A DNA stretch of 64,000 nt. It comes from Paracoccus sigandri. GTDB taxonomy: Bacteria > Pseudomonadota > Alphaproteobacteria > Rhodobacterales > Rhodobacteraceae. Position 1 is the stretch's first letter, and each line of letters opens with the position of its first letter. The notes beneath the pieces are model-generated. The model was not told the origin of the DNA. It worked only from the letters and a program-made list of their open reading frames with translations, and searched no databases. The position numbers and the translations under genes are program-made. The DNA lies in the NCBI RefSeq assembly GCF_003709565.1, contig NZ_QNRC01000003.1, forward strand, positions 210,906 to 274,905. Reading direction: 5' to 3'. This document shows, in pieces, positions 34,362-43,472 of the stretch.

Positions 34362-35570
34362 ATGCAGCGGCTGGAGATACTGGATGGCATGCGAGGATAT
34401 TTCCTCGTCTTCATGATGCTGAACCACCTGACATTCACCGGCGGCTATCTGCTGGTCAAGTTCAACCATGGCGAGCTGGGCTATGTGCAGGACGCGCAGG
34501 GCTTCGTGTTCCTGTCGGGGATGCTGGTGGGCATGGTCTATGCGCGGCGCATGCTGAAAGAGGGCTATGCGGTGGGCGCCCGGCAGATCCGCAAGCGGGC
34601 GATGGACATCTACCGCTATGCCGCCGGATCGCTGCTGGTCATCATGGCCCTGGGCCTGGTGCTGACGGAATCCGCCACCTATTGGGAACCCTGGCTGTGG
34701 CAGCTTGCAAGCCATGATCCCTTCTATGCGGTGGCCTCGCTGCTGCTGGTCTACCAGCCCACCTACATGGATATCCTGCCGCAATACATCATCTACATGC
34801 TGGTGGCGCCGCCGCTGGTCTGGCTGTGCGTGACCGGGCGCTGGAGGTGGGTGGTCGCCTTCTCGGCCGTGCTGTGGGTGACGGTCCAGCTTGGGCTGCA
34901 CTATCCGCTGGCCGGCGGGATCCGCGCGCTGCTGGACCAGGTCCACGAAGGCCGGATGCTGCGCACCGCCTTCAACGTGCTGGGCTGGCAGATCGTCTTC
35001 ATGACCGGCCTGGTGCTGGGCGCGTTGACCGTGACCGGGCAGATCGACTGGAAGAAGGCCTTCGCGCGGCAAGGCGCGGCGGTCCTGGCATGGGCGGCGC
35101 TGGTCCTGGTCTTGTGCTTCATGGGCATCCGGCTGGGCTTCACCTTCAAGCTGATGCCCGAGGACATGGCCGAACAGATCAGAAGCCTCGACAGCCGGGT
35201 CGAGTTCAGCTTCATCTACCTGGTGAACTTCATGGCCACGGGCTATCTGGTCGCCTGGACGGTGATCGCCGGCGCCGAGGCGCGGCACCGGATCGTGCGG
35301 GCCCTGGGCCAGGGGTTGCGCTGGATCTTCAGCCTGTCCTTCCTGCGCCTGATCGGCCGGCATTCGCTTCAGGTCTATGCCTGGCACGTGATCGTCATCT
35401 ATCTGCTGAAGGGCGTCGAGCATCACTATGGCCCCTTCAACGAATGGACCAAGACGGCGATCGCGCTTCTGGCGATCGCCTCGCTGGCCATCCCCGCGCT
35501 CTACCGGGAACGGGCGGGCCCGTTCGGCTTCCTGCAACGCGGTGCCGACGCCTCGGCCAGGCGCAGGTGA
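34362..35570 (+). CDS. opgC: OpgC domain membrane protein
   Basis: A 402-residue integral membrane protein with about ten helices. The N-terminus RLEILDGMRGYFLVFMMLNHL and DAQGFVFLSGMLVGMVYARRM match the OpgC acyltransferase-3-like family, as does RLIGRHSLQVYAWHVIVIYL near the C-terminus. OpgC-type proteins succinylate periplasmic glucans; other members have unknown acyl substrates. No opgGH genes are nearby. It converges with the LacI gene across 39 bases. The 185 bases before it hold no gene. Confidence 0.82.
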   Translation: MQRLEILDGMRGYFLVFMMLNHLTFTGGYLLVKFNHGELGYVQDAQGFVFLSGMLVGMVYARRMLKEGYAVGARQIRKRAMDIYRYAAGSLLVIMALGLVLTESATYWEPWLWQLASHDPFYAVASLLLVYQPTYMDILPQYIIYMLVAPPLVWLCVTGRWRWVVAFSAVLWVTVQLGLHYPLAGGIRALLDQVHEGRMLRTAFNVLGWQIVFMTGLVLGALTVTGQIDWKKAFARQGAAVLAWAALVLVLCFMGIRLGFTFKLMPEDMAEQIRSLDSRVEFSFIYLVNFMATGYLVAWTVIAGAEARHRIVRALGQGLRWIFSLSFLRLIGRHSLQVYAWHVIVIYLLKGVEHHYGPFNEWTKTAIALLAIASLAIPALYRERAGPFGFLQRGADASARRR

Positions 35571-35609
35571 GCGACGCGATGGGAGCAATGCCGGCGGGTA
35601 GCCTTGCGG

Positions 35610-36620
35610 TCAGCCGGCCGGTGCCGTCGGGTCCGAGGATCGGCGGACGACCAGCCGGGGCCGTGGCGCCATGACATTGGCGGGCGTGCCGTCCAGCCGC
35701 GCCAGCAGCAGTTCCACCGCCAGGCTGGCGACCTCGGCCAGGCCCAGGTCGACCGCCGTCAGGCCGGGCCTGGCCAGCTTGGCGCGCAGCCCGTCATATC
35801 GGGTCGCCAGGCGCAGGTCCTGCGGCACCCTGCGGCCCGCCGCATGGGCGGCGGCCAGCGCGCCGCTGGCGAAGGCGTCGACCGGCACCAAGAGCCCGTC
35901 CAGATGCGGAGACGCCGCCAGCAGGTCCCGCGTCGCGTCCTGCGCGGCCTGTTCGCCGCCGTCCTCGTCCAGCCGGACGATCCGCGGGGACATGCCGCCT
36001 TCGTCGCAGAAGGCGACATAGGCGGCCTCGGTCTCCAGCTGCGAGGTCCGGTCGGCCGCGCCGACGATCAGCGCGACCTGCCGGCTGCCCATGTCGCGCA
36101 GGTGGTCCAGCATCATCCGGGCCGTCTCGTGCGAGCGCAGGTCGACCGCGGGAATATCCGTGCGCCCGGCGACCTTGCCGATCGAGACGATGGGCGTGTG
36201 CCGTGCCTCGAAATGCGCGATCAGCGGGTCCTTCGAGGTCGGCTCGACCAGGATGACGCCGTCGAAGCCGAGCGAGGCGAGGTTCGATTCCGGCGCCAGC
36301 GGCGGGATCAGGCACAGCGCGATATTGCGGGTCAGCGCCGACATCGCCGCCGAGGCCGCGATCTCCATCAGAAAGCCCAGCCGCGAGGGGCCGGCGGCGA
36401 CCGAGAAGGGCATGGACGAGGCGATGGCGATGGTGCCGGTCCGCCCGCTGCGCAGGCCGCGGGCCATGCTGCTGGGATGATAGCCGATCTCGCGCGCCAG
36501 CTTCAGGATCCGCTCCTTGGTCTCGGTATCCACCGGGCGGCGGCCGCTGAAGGCATGCGAGATCGTCGTCGGCGAGACGCCGGCGGCCTTGGCCAGGTCG
36601 ATGATCGTGGGTTTGCTCAA
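35610..36620 (-). CDS. LacI family transcriptional regulator
   Basis: A 336-residue repressor. The DNA-binding part is TIIDLAKAAGVSPTTISHAFSG with hinge region HPSSMARGLRSGRTGTIAI, followed by a periplasmic-binding-protein-like ligand domain. The start is probably TTG at 36620 (LSKPTII), with AAGGGA about seven bases upstream; that gives the usual family length, whereas the longer frame to 36746 would run through the operator. It is divergent from the NCS2-amidohydrolase-TSUP operon, and two CAAAACGTTTTG palindromes lie between, so it very likely represses that operon and itself. Confidence 0.87.
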   Translation of the reverse strand: MSKPTIIDLAKAAGVSPTTISHAFSGRRPVDTETKERILKLAREIGYHPSSMARGLRSGRTGTIAIASSMPFSVAAGPSRLGFLMEIAASAAMSALTRNIALCLIPPLAPESNLASLGFDGVILVEPTSKDPLIAHFEARHTPIVSIGKVAGRTDIPAVDLRSHETARMMLDHLRDMGSRQVALIVGAADRTSQLETEAAYVAFCDEGGMSPRIVRLDEDGGEQAAQDATRDLLAASPHLDGLLVPVDAFASGALAAAHAAGRRVPQDLRLATRYDGLRAKLARPGLTAVDLGLAEVASLAVELLLARLDGTPANVMAPRPRLVVRRSSDPTAPAG

Positions 36621-36697
36621 GCCATTTCCCTTGCCCGCGATACGAGCGTCATGGCCCGGATGGAAACACATTCGGGGGGAAAATCGCAAGAGGATCA

Positions 36698-36709
36698 CAA
36701 AACGTTTTG
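36698..36709. promoter_or_regulatory. LacI-family operator O1
   Basis: CAAAACGTTTTG, a perfect palindrome with the central CG typical of LacI-family sites. It overlaps a possible -35 (TTGCGA, 36707-36712) for the NCS2 gene; TATGCA at 36729-36734 would be the -10. Confidence 0.7.
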
Positions 36710-36739
36710 CGAGAATCGCCGGAAGTGATATGCAGGACT

Positions 36740-36759
36740 TTAGCAAAACGTTTTGCTAA
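36740..36759. promoter_or_regulatory. LacI-family operator O2
   Basis: TTAGCAAAACGTTTTGCTAA is a perfect 20-bp palindrome with the same core as O1, centred 46 bases from it, that is on nearly the same helix face. It would cover the predicted transcription start of the NCS2 operon, so bound repressor would block initiation and could loop to O1. Confidence 0.8.
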
Positions 36760-36837
36760 CCGGACGACACGCCAATCGGAACGATCACGCAGCGGCCGCA
36801 TGGCCCGAACGTGGCAAGCTCAACGGGGAATGAACGA

Positions 36838-38187
36838 ATGACGACGACAACTCGACTCGCAAGTCCAGGCGATCCGGCTGACGAGCGGCTGCCGCCGCGC
36901 AGCCTGCTTCTCTTCGGGTTCCAGCATGTGCTGGTGATGGCGGCATCGCCGATCACCGCCGTGTTCCTGGTGGCGCAGACGCTGAATTTCGACACGGCGC
37001 TGACCGTTTCGCTGATCAGCGCGACCTTCCTGATCTGCGGGCTCGGCTCGATCCTGCAAAGCTTCGGGCCGGGCGGCTTCGGCGCGAAGCTGCCCTTCAT
37101 CATGGTGCCGGGCGGTGCGCCCATCGCGATCTTCCTGGCCATCGCGGTGCAGACCGACCTGCAGACGGCGGTGGGCGCGGTGCTGCTGACCTCGGTCTTT
37201 TACCTGCTGGCGCTGCCGGTCTTCCAGCGGCTGCTGCGGTTCTTTCCGCCGATCGTGGTGGGGACGATGCTGCTGCTGGTGGCGGTCAACCTGGTGCGCA
37301 TCTATGGCGGCACGATCACCGGCAAGCCGGGCAGCGAGAATTTCGCCGATCCGGTGAATGTCGGGCTGGCGCTGGCCACCATCGCGCTGACCGTGCTGTT
37401 CGCGCGGATCTTCACCGGCACGCTGCAGCGCATCTCGGTCATGCTGGGGCTGATCGGCGGCACGCTGCTGGCGGCGGCCCTGGGCCGGATCGACATGTCG
37501 GGGGTGCTGCAGGGCTCGGTCCTGACGATGCCGCAGCTGTTTCCCTTCGGGATGCCGAAATTCGACATCATCGCCTCGCTGCCGCTGATCGTCTTCTCGG
37601 TGATCTCGATGGCCGAGGCCACCGGCCAGACCATCGCCACCGCCGAGATCGCCGGCCGCAAGGGCGATCCGCTGGCCATCGTGCCGCGCACCATCCGCGG
37701 CGATGCCGCGGCCTCGCTGGTCGGCGGCGTGTTCGGCACCTCGCTGATCATCACCTCGGGCGAGAATGTCGGCATCGTCCGCGCGACCAACGTCAAGTCG
37801 CGCTATGTCACGGCGATGGCCGGGGTGATCCTGGTGGTGATCGCGCTGCTGGCGCCGGTGTCGCGGCTGGCGACGGCGCTGCCGGGGCCGGTCGTGGGCG
37901 GCACGGCGGTGATCGTCTTCTCGATCATCGGGGTGATCGGCATCGACCTGCTGCGCCGCGCCGACCTGCGCGAACATGGCGCGATGTTCACCCTGGCCTC
38001 GGGGCTGGCGATGGGGATGCTGCCGATCCTGGTGCCGGGCATCTACAGCCAGTTCCCGCAATGGTCGCAGATGATCCTGGGCAACGGGCTGGCCATGGGC
38101 ACGATCACCGCCGCCGTGGTCAATGCGATGTTCCACTTCGGCGCGCAGAACCACCACGCCGCCGAAACCAATGAAGGGAAGGCCTGA
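36838..38187 (+). CDS. NCS2 family nucleobase permease (xanthine/uracil type)
   Basis: A 449-residue permease with about 14 helices. Helix 1 has the family QH motif (LFGFQHVLVMAASP), and ENVGIVRATNVKSRY in the second half is the NCS2 signature, with Asn where T-[RKG] is usual. It takes up a nucleobase with a cation. The ATG at 36838 follows GGGGAA; a GTG at 36811 is an alternative. It leads a three-gene operon with an amidohydrolase deaminase (one-base overlap) and a TSUP exporter, so the imported base is probably hydrolysed or deaminated at once. Confidence 0.9.
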   Translation: MTTTTRLASPGDPADERLPPRSLLLFGFQHVLVMAASPITAVFLVAQTLNFDTALTVSLISATFLICGLGSILQSFGPGGFGAKLPFIMVPGGAPIAIFLAIAVQTDLQTAVGAVLLTSVFYLLALPVFQRLLRFFPPIVVGTMLLLVAVNLVRIYGGTITGKPGSENFADPVNVGLALATIALTVLFARIFTGTLQRISVMLGLIGGTLLAAALGRIDMSGVLQGSVLTMPQLFPFGMPKFDIIASLPLIVFSVISMAEATGQTIATAEIAGRKGDPLAIVPRTIRGDAAASLVGGVFGTSLIITSGENVGIVRATNVKSRYVTAMAGVILVVIALLAPVSRLATALPGPVVGGTAVIVFSIIGVIGIDLLRRADLREHGAMFTLASGLAMGMLPILVPGIYSQFPQWSQMILGNGLAMGTITAAVVNAMFHFGAQNHHAAETNEGKA

Positions 38188-39587
38188 TGACCGACAAGCC
38201 GCAGGTATTCGACGACACGCAGGACCTTCTGATCCTGCCCGGACAGATGCTGCTGGACGAGGGCACCCGGCCCGGCATGGCGGTGCTGCTGCGCGACGGG
38301 CGCTTTGCCGAAGTGGGGCCGGCGGGCGAACTGGCCGCCCGCCACCCGGACCTGCGCCGGATCGAGCTGCCGCAGCACCTGCTGATGCCCGGCTTCATCG
38401 ACAGCCACACCCATCTGACGCAGTCGCTTGGCAAGTCGCTGGTCTTTGGCGAGCCGTCCGAGATCTTCCGCCGCATCTGGGTGCCGCTGGAGGGCAGCCT
38501 GGACGAGCATATGGTGCATCTGTCCTCGCGGCTGGCGGCGCTGGAATGCCTGCGCGGCGGGTTCACCACGGCGGTCGATGCCGGGACGCGTTCGGCCGGG
38601 CATATCGGCCGGCTGGTGGATGCGGCGCGCGAAAGCGGGCTGCGGCTGGTGGTCGCGCAGATCTGCAACGACCTGGGCGGGGCGGCGCTGCTGCCCGACC
38701 CGGACCAGATCGTGGCCATCGCCGAAGGCCACCTTGCCGCCCATGACGGCGATCCGCTGATCCACCCGTCGCTGGCGGTCTCGATCCCCGAGGTCGGCAG
38801 CGACGCGATGCTGCGCCGGATCTCGGCCATGGCGGGCGAGGCGGGGGCGATCTTCCAGACCCATGTGAACGAGCATCTGGTGGCGGTCGAACGCTCGCTG
38901 GTCGCCAATGGCCGCCGCCCGCTGGAGCACCTGGCCCATATCGGCGCGCTGGGGCCGCATGTGCTGATCGCCCATGCGACGCTGGTGACGCCGTCCGAGC
39001 TGAACATCCTGCGCGATACCGGCACCGCCGTCGCCTATAACCCGGTCGCCTCGGTCTGGAAGGGCAATGCCATCGCGCCGGCCTTGCAGATGCAGGCCTC
39101 GGGGGTGCGCTTCGGGCTGGGCACCGATGGCACCCGCGCCGACGGTTTCCGGCTGATGGACGCGGCCGAGGCGCTGCAGCGGGCCGGCTATGGTCTGGCC
39201 TCGGGCGACAGTTCCTGCGGCGGCGGCTGGCTGTGGCTGGAGGCGGCCACGCGGATGGCGGCGGATGCCAGCGGGCTGGGTGGGGTGACGGGGCGGATCG
39301 CGCCCGGCCTTGCCGCCGATTTCCTGCTGGTCGATCTGGACCTGCCGGAATTCACCCCCTCGCACGACCTGACATGGGAATTGGTGCGCTACGGCAACCG
39401 CGACCAGATCGACGCGGTGTTCACCAATGGCCGGCTGCGGCTGTGGCAGGGCTGGCCGGTCGACTGGGACGCAAGGGCGCTGCTGGCCGAGATCCGCGAG
39501 GTGACGGCCGAGGCCATCGCCAGCGCGCCGATCCAGCGCATCCACCCGGTCGCCGACCGCCATCGCGCGATGATGGGCGCATCGTGA
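38187..39587 (+). CDS. Amidohydrolase, ATZ/TRZ or cytosine-deaminase type
   Basis: A 466-residue metal-dependent hydrolase with a TIM-barrel active site. Metal ligands are seen in PGFIDSHTHL (HxH), FQTHVNEH, LIAHATLV and LGTDGT, the D1 or ATZ/TRZ pattern of guanine, cytosine, S-adenosylhomocysteine and triazine deaminases. Position after an NCS2 permease suggests a purine or pyrimidine, or a ring analogue. GTGA overlap couples it to the TSUP gene. The substrate is not fixed by sequence. Confidence 0.87.
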   Translation: MTDKPQVFDDTQDLLILPGQMLLDEGTRPGMAVLLRDGRFAEVGPAGELAARHPDLRRIELPQHLLMPGFIDSHTHLTQSLGKSLVFGEPSEIFRRIWVPLEGSLDEHMVHLSSRLAALECLRGGFTTAVDAGTRSAGHIGRLVDAARESGLRLVVAQICNDLGGAALLPDPDQIVAIAEGHLAAHDGDPLIHPSLAVSIPEVGSDAMLRRISAMAGEAGAIFQTHVNEHLVAVERSLVANGRRPLEHLAHIGALGPHVLIAHATLVTPSELNILRDTGTAVAYNPVASVWKGNAIAPALQMQASGVRFGLGTDGTRADGFRLMDAAEALQRAGYGLASGDSSCGGGWLWLEAATRMAADASGLGGVTGRIAPGLAADFLLVDLDLPEFTPSHDLTWELVRYGNRDQIDAVFTNGRLRLWQGWPVDWDARALLAEIREVTAEAIASAPIQRIHPVADRHRAMMGAS

Positions 39588-40294
39588 CCGTCGTCACCTT
39601 CCTTCTGCTGTCGGCGGTGGTCGGCGCGGCGGCCTTCGTCCAGGGCGCGGTCGGCATCGGCTTCGCGCTGATCGTCGCGCCGGTCCTGGGGCTGATCGAT
39701 GCCAGCTACCTGCCGGTCACGCTGCTGCTGCTGATGCTGCCGCTGAACTTCCACGTCGCCTGGCGCGAGCGCCACTGGATCGACCGCCGCGGCGCGGGCT
39801 GGATCACCATCGGCCGGTTCTTCGGCACCTTCCTGGGCCTTGGCGTTCTGGTCGCACTGACGATCGAGCAGCTGGAGCTGGCGGTCGGGCTGTTCACCGT
39901 GCTGGCCGCGCTGGCGGCGCTGGTCGCGCCGCCCTTCTCGCCGGGCAAGGGCTCGGCGCTGGGGGTCGGGCTGTTCACCGGCGTGACCGAGACCGCGACC
40001 GGCATCGGCGGCCCGCCCCTGGCGCTGCTCTATCAGCACGCGGCGGGGCCGGTCCTGCGCTCGACCGTCGCCGCCTGCTTCCTGGTGGGCGAGGTGATCT
40101 CGCTGGTCATCCTGGCGATCGCGGGCCGGCTGCATGCCGAGCAGCTGCTGGCGGCGCTGATCCTGGTGCCGGCCGTGCTGCTGGGCAGCGCCCTGTCGCA
40201 GATGGCGCATTCGCGGGTCAACGGCCCGTTCCTGCGCTTCGCGGTGCTGGCCTTCGCCATCGTCAGCGGGCTGTTCCTGATCCTGAAGCCCTGA
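39584..40294 (+). CDS. TSUP (TauE/SafE) family membrane transporter
   Basis: A 236-residue membrane protein with about eight helices in two repeats; the motifs GAVGIGFALIVAPVLGLID and TETATGIGGPPLALLY are the TSUP markers. Members export sulfite, sulfoacetate or other organosulfur or organic anions. The start is GTG at 39584 overlapping the amidohydrolase stop by 4 bases, where homology begins. Its presence behind a nucleobase permease and hydrolase hints that the substrate or product is anionic and possibly sulfur-bearing, which is inference. Confidence 0.85.
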   Translation: MTVVTFLLLSAVVGAAAFVQGAVGIGFALIVAPVLGLIDASYLPVTLLLLMLPLNFHVAWRERHWIDRRGAGWITIGRFFGTFLGLGVLVALTIEQLELAVGLFTVLAALAALVAPPFSPGKGSALGVGLFTGVTETATGIGGPPLALLYQHAAGPVLRSTVAACFLVGEVISLVILAIAGRLHAEQLLAALILVPAVLLGSALSQMAHSRVNGPFLRFAVLAFAIVSGLFLILKP

Positions 40295-40329
40295 GCCAGA
40301 CCGGCCGGCGGATCGCGCGGGCGGCGGCG

Positions 40330-41922
40330 CTAGAACCCCGCCGCCATGCCGTCCTTGCGGCTGTCCGAGGCGCCGGTCAGGACCCCGGTCGCCGGATCCA
40401 GGCGGATCGCCTGCGCGCCGCCCATCGGCCCTGCGACGGGCGCGATCCGGTGGCCACGGGCGGCCAGCGCGTCCACGACATCGGATGGCAGGGTCGGTTC
40501 CACCTGCAATTCGCCGTTGAAGGCGAAGACGCGCGGCTCCTCCATGGCCGCCTGGATGTCCAGCCCGCGGTCCAGGACCGCCGACAGGAAGGCCGCATGG
40601 CCCGCCGCCTGATAATGCCCGCCCATGACGCCGAAGGGCATGACCGCCCGCCCGCCCTTGCACAGCATCCCCGGAATGATCGTGTGCAGCGGGCGCTTGC
40701 CCGGCCCGATCGCGTTGGGATGCGCGGGCTCCAGCCGGAACGAGGAGCCCCGGCTGTGGAACAGCACCCCGGTCTCGGGGTCCAGGAGGGTCGAGCCGAA
40801 GGCGTGGAAGATCGAATTGATGAACGAGATTGCATTGCCCGCCGCATCGACCACGCCAAGATAGATCGTGTCCTTGTGCTCGGGTTCCGACCACAGCGCG
40901 GGCGTGCCGGCGCGAGCGGGATCGATGCGGGCGCGCAGCCGCGCGATCACCTGGTCGGACAGCAGTTCCTCGGTCACGCCCCGGCAATGGTCGGGATCGG
41001 CGATCAGCGCGTCGCGGTGGTGATAGGCCAGCTTCGTCGCTTCGGCCAGCAGATGGATGCGGTCGGCCTGCGCCACCTGCGGGCCCATGTCGAAGCCTTC
41101 CAGGATGCGCAGGATCATCAGCGCCGCCAGCCCCTGTCCGTTCGGGCCGCATTCCAGCACCTCGTGGCCGCGATAGCCGGCCCGGATCGGCTGTTCCCAG
41201 CGGGCCGTGGTGGCGCCGTCGTGGAAATCCTCCTCGCTGTGCAGCCCGCCAAGCGATTGCAGATGGCGGCACATGCGGGCGGCGGTCTGGCCCTCGTAGA
41301 AGCCCGCCGCGCCCCTGGCCGCGATCTCGCGCAGGCGGGCGCCCAGCAGGGGCTGGCGCAGGACATCGCCGGCGCGGGGGGCGCGGCCCGCGGGCAGGAA
41401 CAGCCGCGCGGCGGGGCCATCGGGGGCGAGGCTGCTGCCAAAGACGGCCCAGTCGCGGGCGACGCGCGCGGTGATGGGAAAGCCTTCCTCGGCATAGCGG
41501 ATCGCCGGGGCGAACAGCCGCTCCAGCGGCAGGGTGCCATAGTCGCCATGCAGCAGGCACCAAGCCGAAATCGCGCCGGGAATGGTGACCGAATGCGGGC
41601 TGGCCTGGGTCAGCTGGGTGACGCCGCGGGCCTGCAGCGCCTCGGGCGTCGCGGCGGCGGGGGCCCGGCCCGAGCCGTTCAGCGCCCGCACCGGCTGCCC
41701 GGCCGGGGCGTAGAGCGCGAAGCAGTCGCCGCCGATGCCGGTCATGTGCGTGTCGGTGACGCATTGCACGGCGCTGGCGCAGATCGCGGCATCGACGGCA
41801 TTGCCGCCCTCGGCCAGCACCGCAAGCCCGGCCGAGGTCGCCAGCGGATGCGAACAGGCGATCATCGCGCGGCTGGCATAGGTCGGCGGCCGGCGCCCCG
41901 AGAGGAAGTCGAACCCGCTCAT
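40330..41922 (-). CDS. ggt: Gamma-glutamyltransferase family protein
   Basis: A 530-residue Ntn hydrolase. Thr352 (HKDTIYLGVVDAAGN) aligns with the catalytic threonine at which the family self-cleaves into large and small subunits. AEGGNAVDAAICASAVQCVTDTHMTGIGGD at the N-terminus and SRGSSFRLEPAHPNAIGPGKRPLHTIIP after the threonine are conserved landmarks. No signal peptide is seen, unlike periplasmic GGT, so it may act in the cytoplasm on imported gamma-glutamyl or acyl compounds. It is the last gene of a nine-gene operon and overlaps the TPP-enzyme gene by 4 bases. Confidence 0.88.
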   Translation of the reverse strand: MSGFDFLSGRRPPTYASRAMIACSHPLATSAGLAVLAEGGNAVDAAICASAVQCVTDTHMTGIGGDCFALYAPAGQPVRALNGSGRAPAAATPEALQARGVTQLTQASPHSVTIPGAISAWCLLHGDYGTLPLERLFAPAIRYAEEGFPITARVARDWAVFGSSLAPDGPAARLFLPAGRAPRAGDVLRQPLLGARLREIAARGAAGFYEGQTAARMCRHLQSLGGLHSEEDFHDGATTARWEQPIRAGYRGHEVLECGPNGQGLAALMILRILEGFDMGPQVAQADRIHLLAEATKLAYHHRDALIADPDHCRGVTEELLSDQVIARLRARIDPARAGTPALWSEPEHKDTIYLGVVDAAGNAISFINSIFHAFGSTLLDPETGVLFHSRGSSFRLEPAHPNAIGPGKRPLHTIIPGMLCKGGRAVMPFGVMGGHYQAAGHAAFLSAVLDRGLDIQAAMEEPRVFAFNGELQVEPTLPSDVVDALAARGHRIAPVAGPMGGAQAIRLDPATGVLTGASDSRKDGMAAGF

Positions 41923-43472
41923 AGTATGGCCTCGATCACGAAGGGGCCGGGCTCGTGGATGGCGGCGGACAGCACGCGATGCAGTTCGGCCGCGCAATCG
42001 ACCCGCTGGCCGGGCACCCCCATGCCGCGGGCCAGGGCGACGAAATCCAGTTCCGGGCGGCGCAGGTCCAGCATGTTCAGCGCGTCGGGGCCGGGATTGG
42101 CGCCGACCTTGAACAGTTCCTGCTTCAGCAGGTCATAGCTCTTGTTGGCGAAGACGATGGTGGTGACGTTCAGCGATTCGCGGGCCTGCGTCCACAGCGC
42201 CTGTATCGTGTACATGGCCGATCCGTCGGCCTGCAGCACGACGACGGGGCGGTCGGGGCAGGCGACGGCGGCGCCGGTCGACAGCGGCGGGCCGATCCCG
42301 ATTGCGCCGCCGGTGATCGACAGCCAGGAATGCGGCGGCGCGCCCGAGGAGAGCCGCTCCATCTCGTTGGCGCTGGTCAGGCTTTCGTCGATGATGATCG
42401 CGCCCTCGGGCAGGGCCGAGGCGATGGCCGCCGACAGGGCCAGGTCCTCCAGCGGGCCGGCCTGCGGTTTTTCGGGGCGCGGCGCGTCGGTCATGCGCGC
42501 GGGCCTTGCGCCCACGGCATCGGCCAGGGCCCGCACCGCGGCGCGGCCGTCCTGGTCGAACTCGGCCAGCTGGATCACCTCGCAGGCTTCGGGCAGCAGC
42601 AGGCTGGGCCGCTCGGGATAGGCGAAGAAGGCGACCGGGGGCTGCGCCTCGATCAGGATGGCGCGGCGGAACGGGGCCAGCCGCTCGATCGCCATGTCGA
42701 TGGGGTAGGGGACGCGCGGGATGACGGCGCGCCCGGCGCCGCGCTCGATCCGGCGGTTCGAGCCGGGGGCCATCAGCTGGGCGCCGGTGCGCTTGGCGAT
42801 GCCGGCCAGCAGCCGGGTCGAGGCCGGGTCCTCGAGCACCGTCCCGCCGCACAGGATCAGCGCCCCGGATCCCAGCGCCGCGACCGCGTGGCGGATGACC
42901 TGCGGGTCCAGCGGCCGGGGGCCGTGCGGCGGGATCGGGCGGGCGATCACCCCGCCCTCGTCCCAGCCGATATCGGCCGGGGCGATCAGCGTGGCGATGC
43001 GGCCGGGATGGCTGGTCGCGACGGCCAGCCCCTCGATGGCGTCGCGCGCGATGCTGTCGGCGGCCTGCGCCGTGCGCACCCAGTCCGAGAAGACCGCGGC
43101 CGTCGCCGGGACATCGGCGGTCAGCGGCGCATCGTATCGCAGGTGCCGCAGCGCGTGGTTGCCGACGATGTTCAGCATCGGCGAGCGCGCCTTCTTGGCG
43201 TTGTGCAGGTTCGCCCCCGCATTCGCCAGCCCCGGCGCCAGGTGCAGCAGCGTCATCGCGGGCTTGCCGGCCATCCGCGCATAGCCGTCCGCCGCGCCCG
43301 ACACGACCCCCTCGAACAGGCCCAGCACGCAGCGCATCAGCCGGGTGCGGTCCAGCGCGTCGACGAACTGCATCTCGGAGGTGCCGGGATTGGCGAAGCA
43401 GACCTCGACACCCCCGGTGCTGAGGCTGCGCACGAGGCTTTCCGCGCCGTTCATCCGTTCCTGATCCTTCAT
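41919..43472 (-). CDS. Thiamine-diphosphate enzyme, acetolactate synthase-like
   Basis: A 517-residue enzyme in the acetolactate synthase large-subunit fold. Residues 1-170 carry the N-terminal TPP domain with catalytic Glu in GLFEGVVSGAADGYARM; the C-terminal domain has the diphosphate motif QADGSAMYTIQALW with downstream ANKSYDLL. A central domain is present. It is shorter than IlvB and lacks a regulatory-subunit partner. Possible reactions are 2-keto acid decarboxylation or carboligation in the catabolism of the operon's substrate. Alternative starts exist at 43453 (second Met). Confidence 0.85.
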   Translation of the reverse strand: MKDQERMNGAESLVRSLSTGGVEVCFANPGTSEMQFVDALDRTRLMRCVLGLFEGVVSGAADGYARMAGKPAMTLLHLAPGLANAGANLHNAKKARSPMLNIVGNHALRHLRYDAPLTADVPATAAVFSDWVRTAQAADSIARDAIEGLAVATSHPGRIATLIAPADIGWDEGGVIARPIPPHGPRPLDPQVIRHAVAALGSGALILCGGTVLEDPASTRLLAGIAKRTGAQLMAPGSNRRIERGAGRAVIPRVPYPIDMAIERLAPFRRAILIEAQPPVAFFAYPERPSLLLPEACEVIQLAEFDQDGRAAVRALADAVGARPARMTDAPRPEKPQAGPLEDLALSAAIASALPEGAIIIDESLTSANEMERLSSGAPPHSWLSITGGAIGIGPPLSTGAAVACPDRPVVVLQADGSAMYTIQALWTQARESLNVTTIVFANKSYDLLKQELFKVGANPGPDALNMLDLRRPELDFVALARGMGVPGQRVDCAAELHRVLSAAIHEPGPFVIEAIL

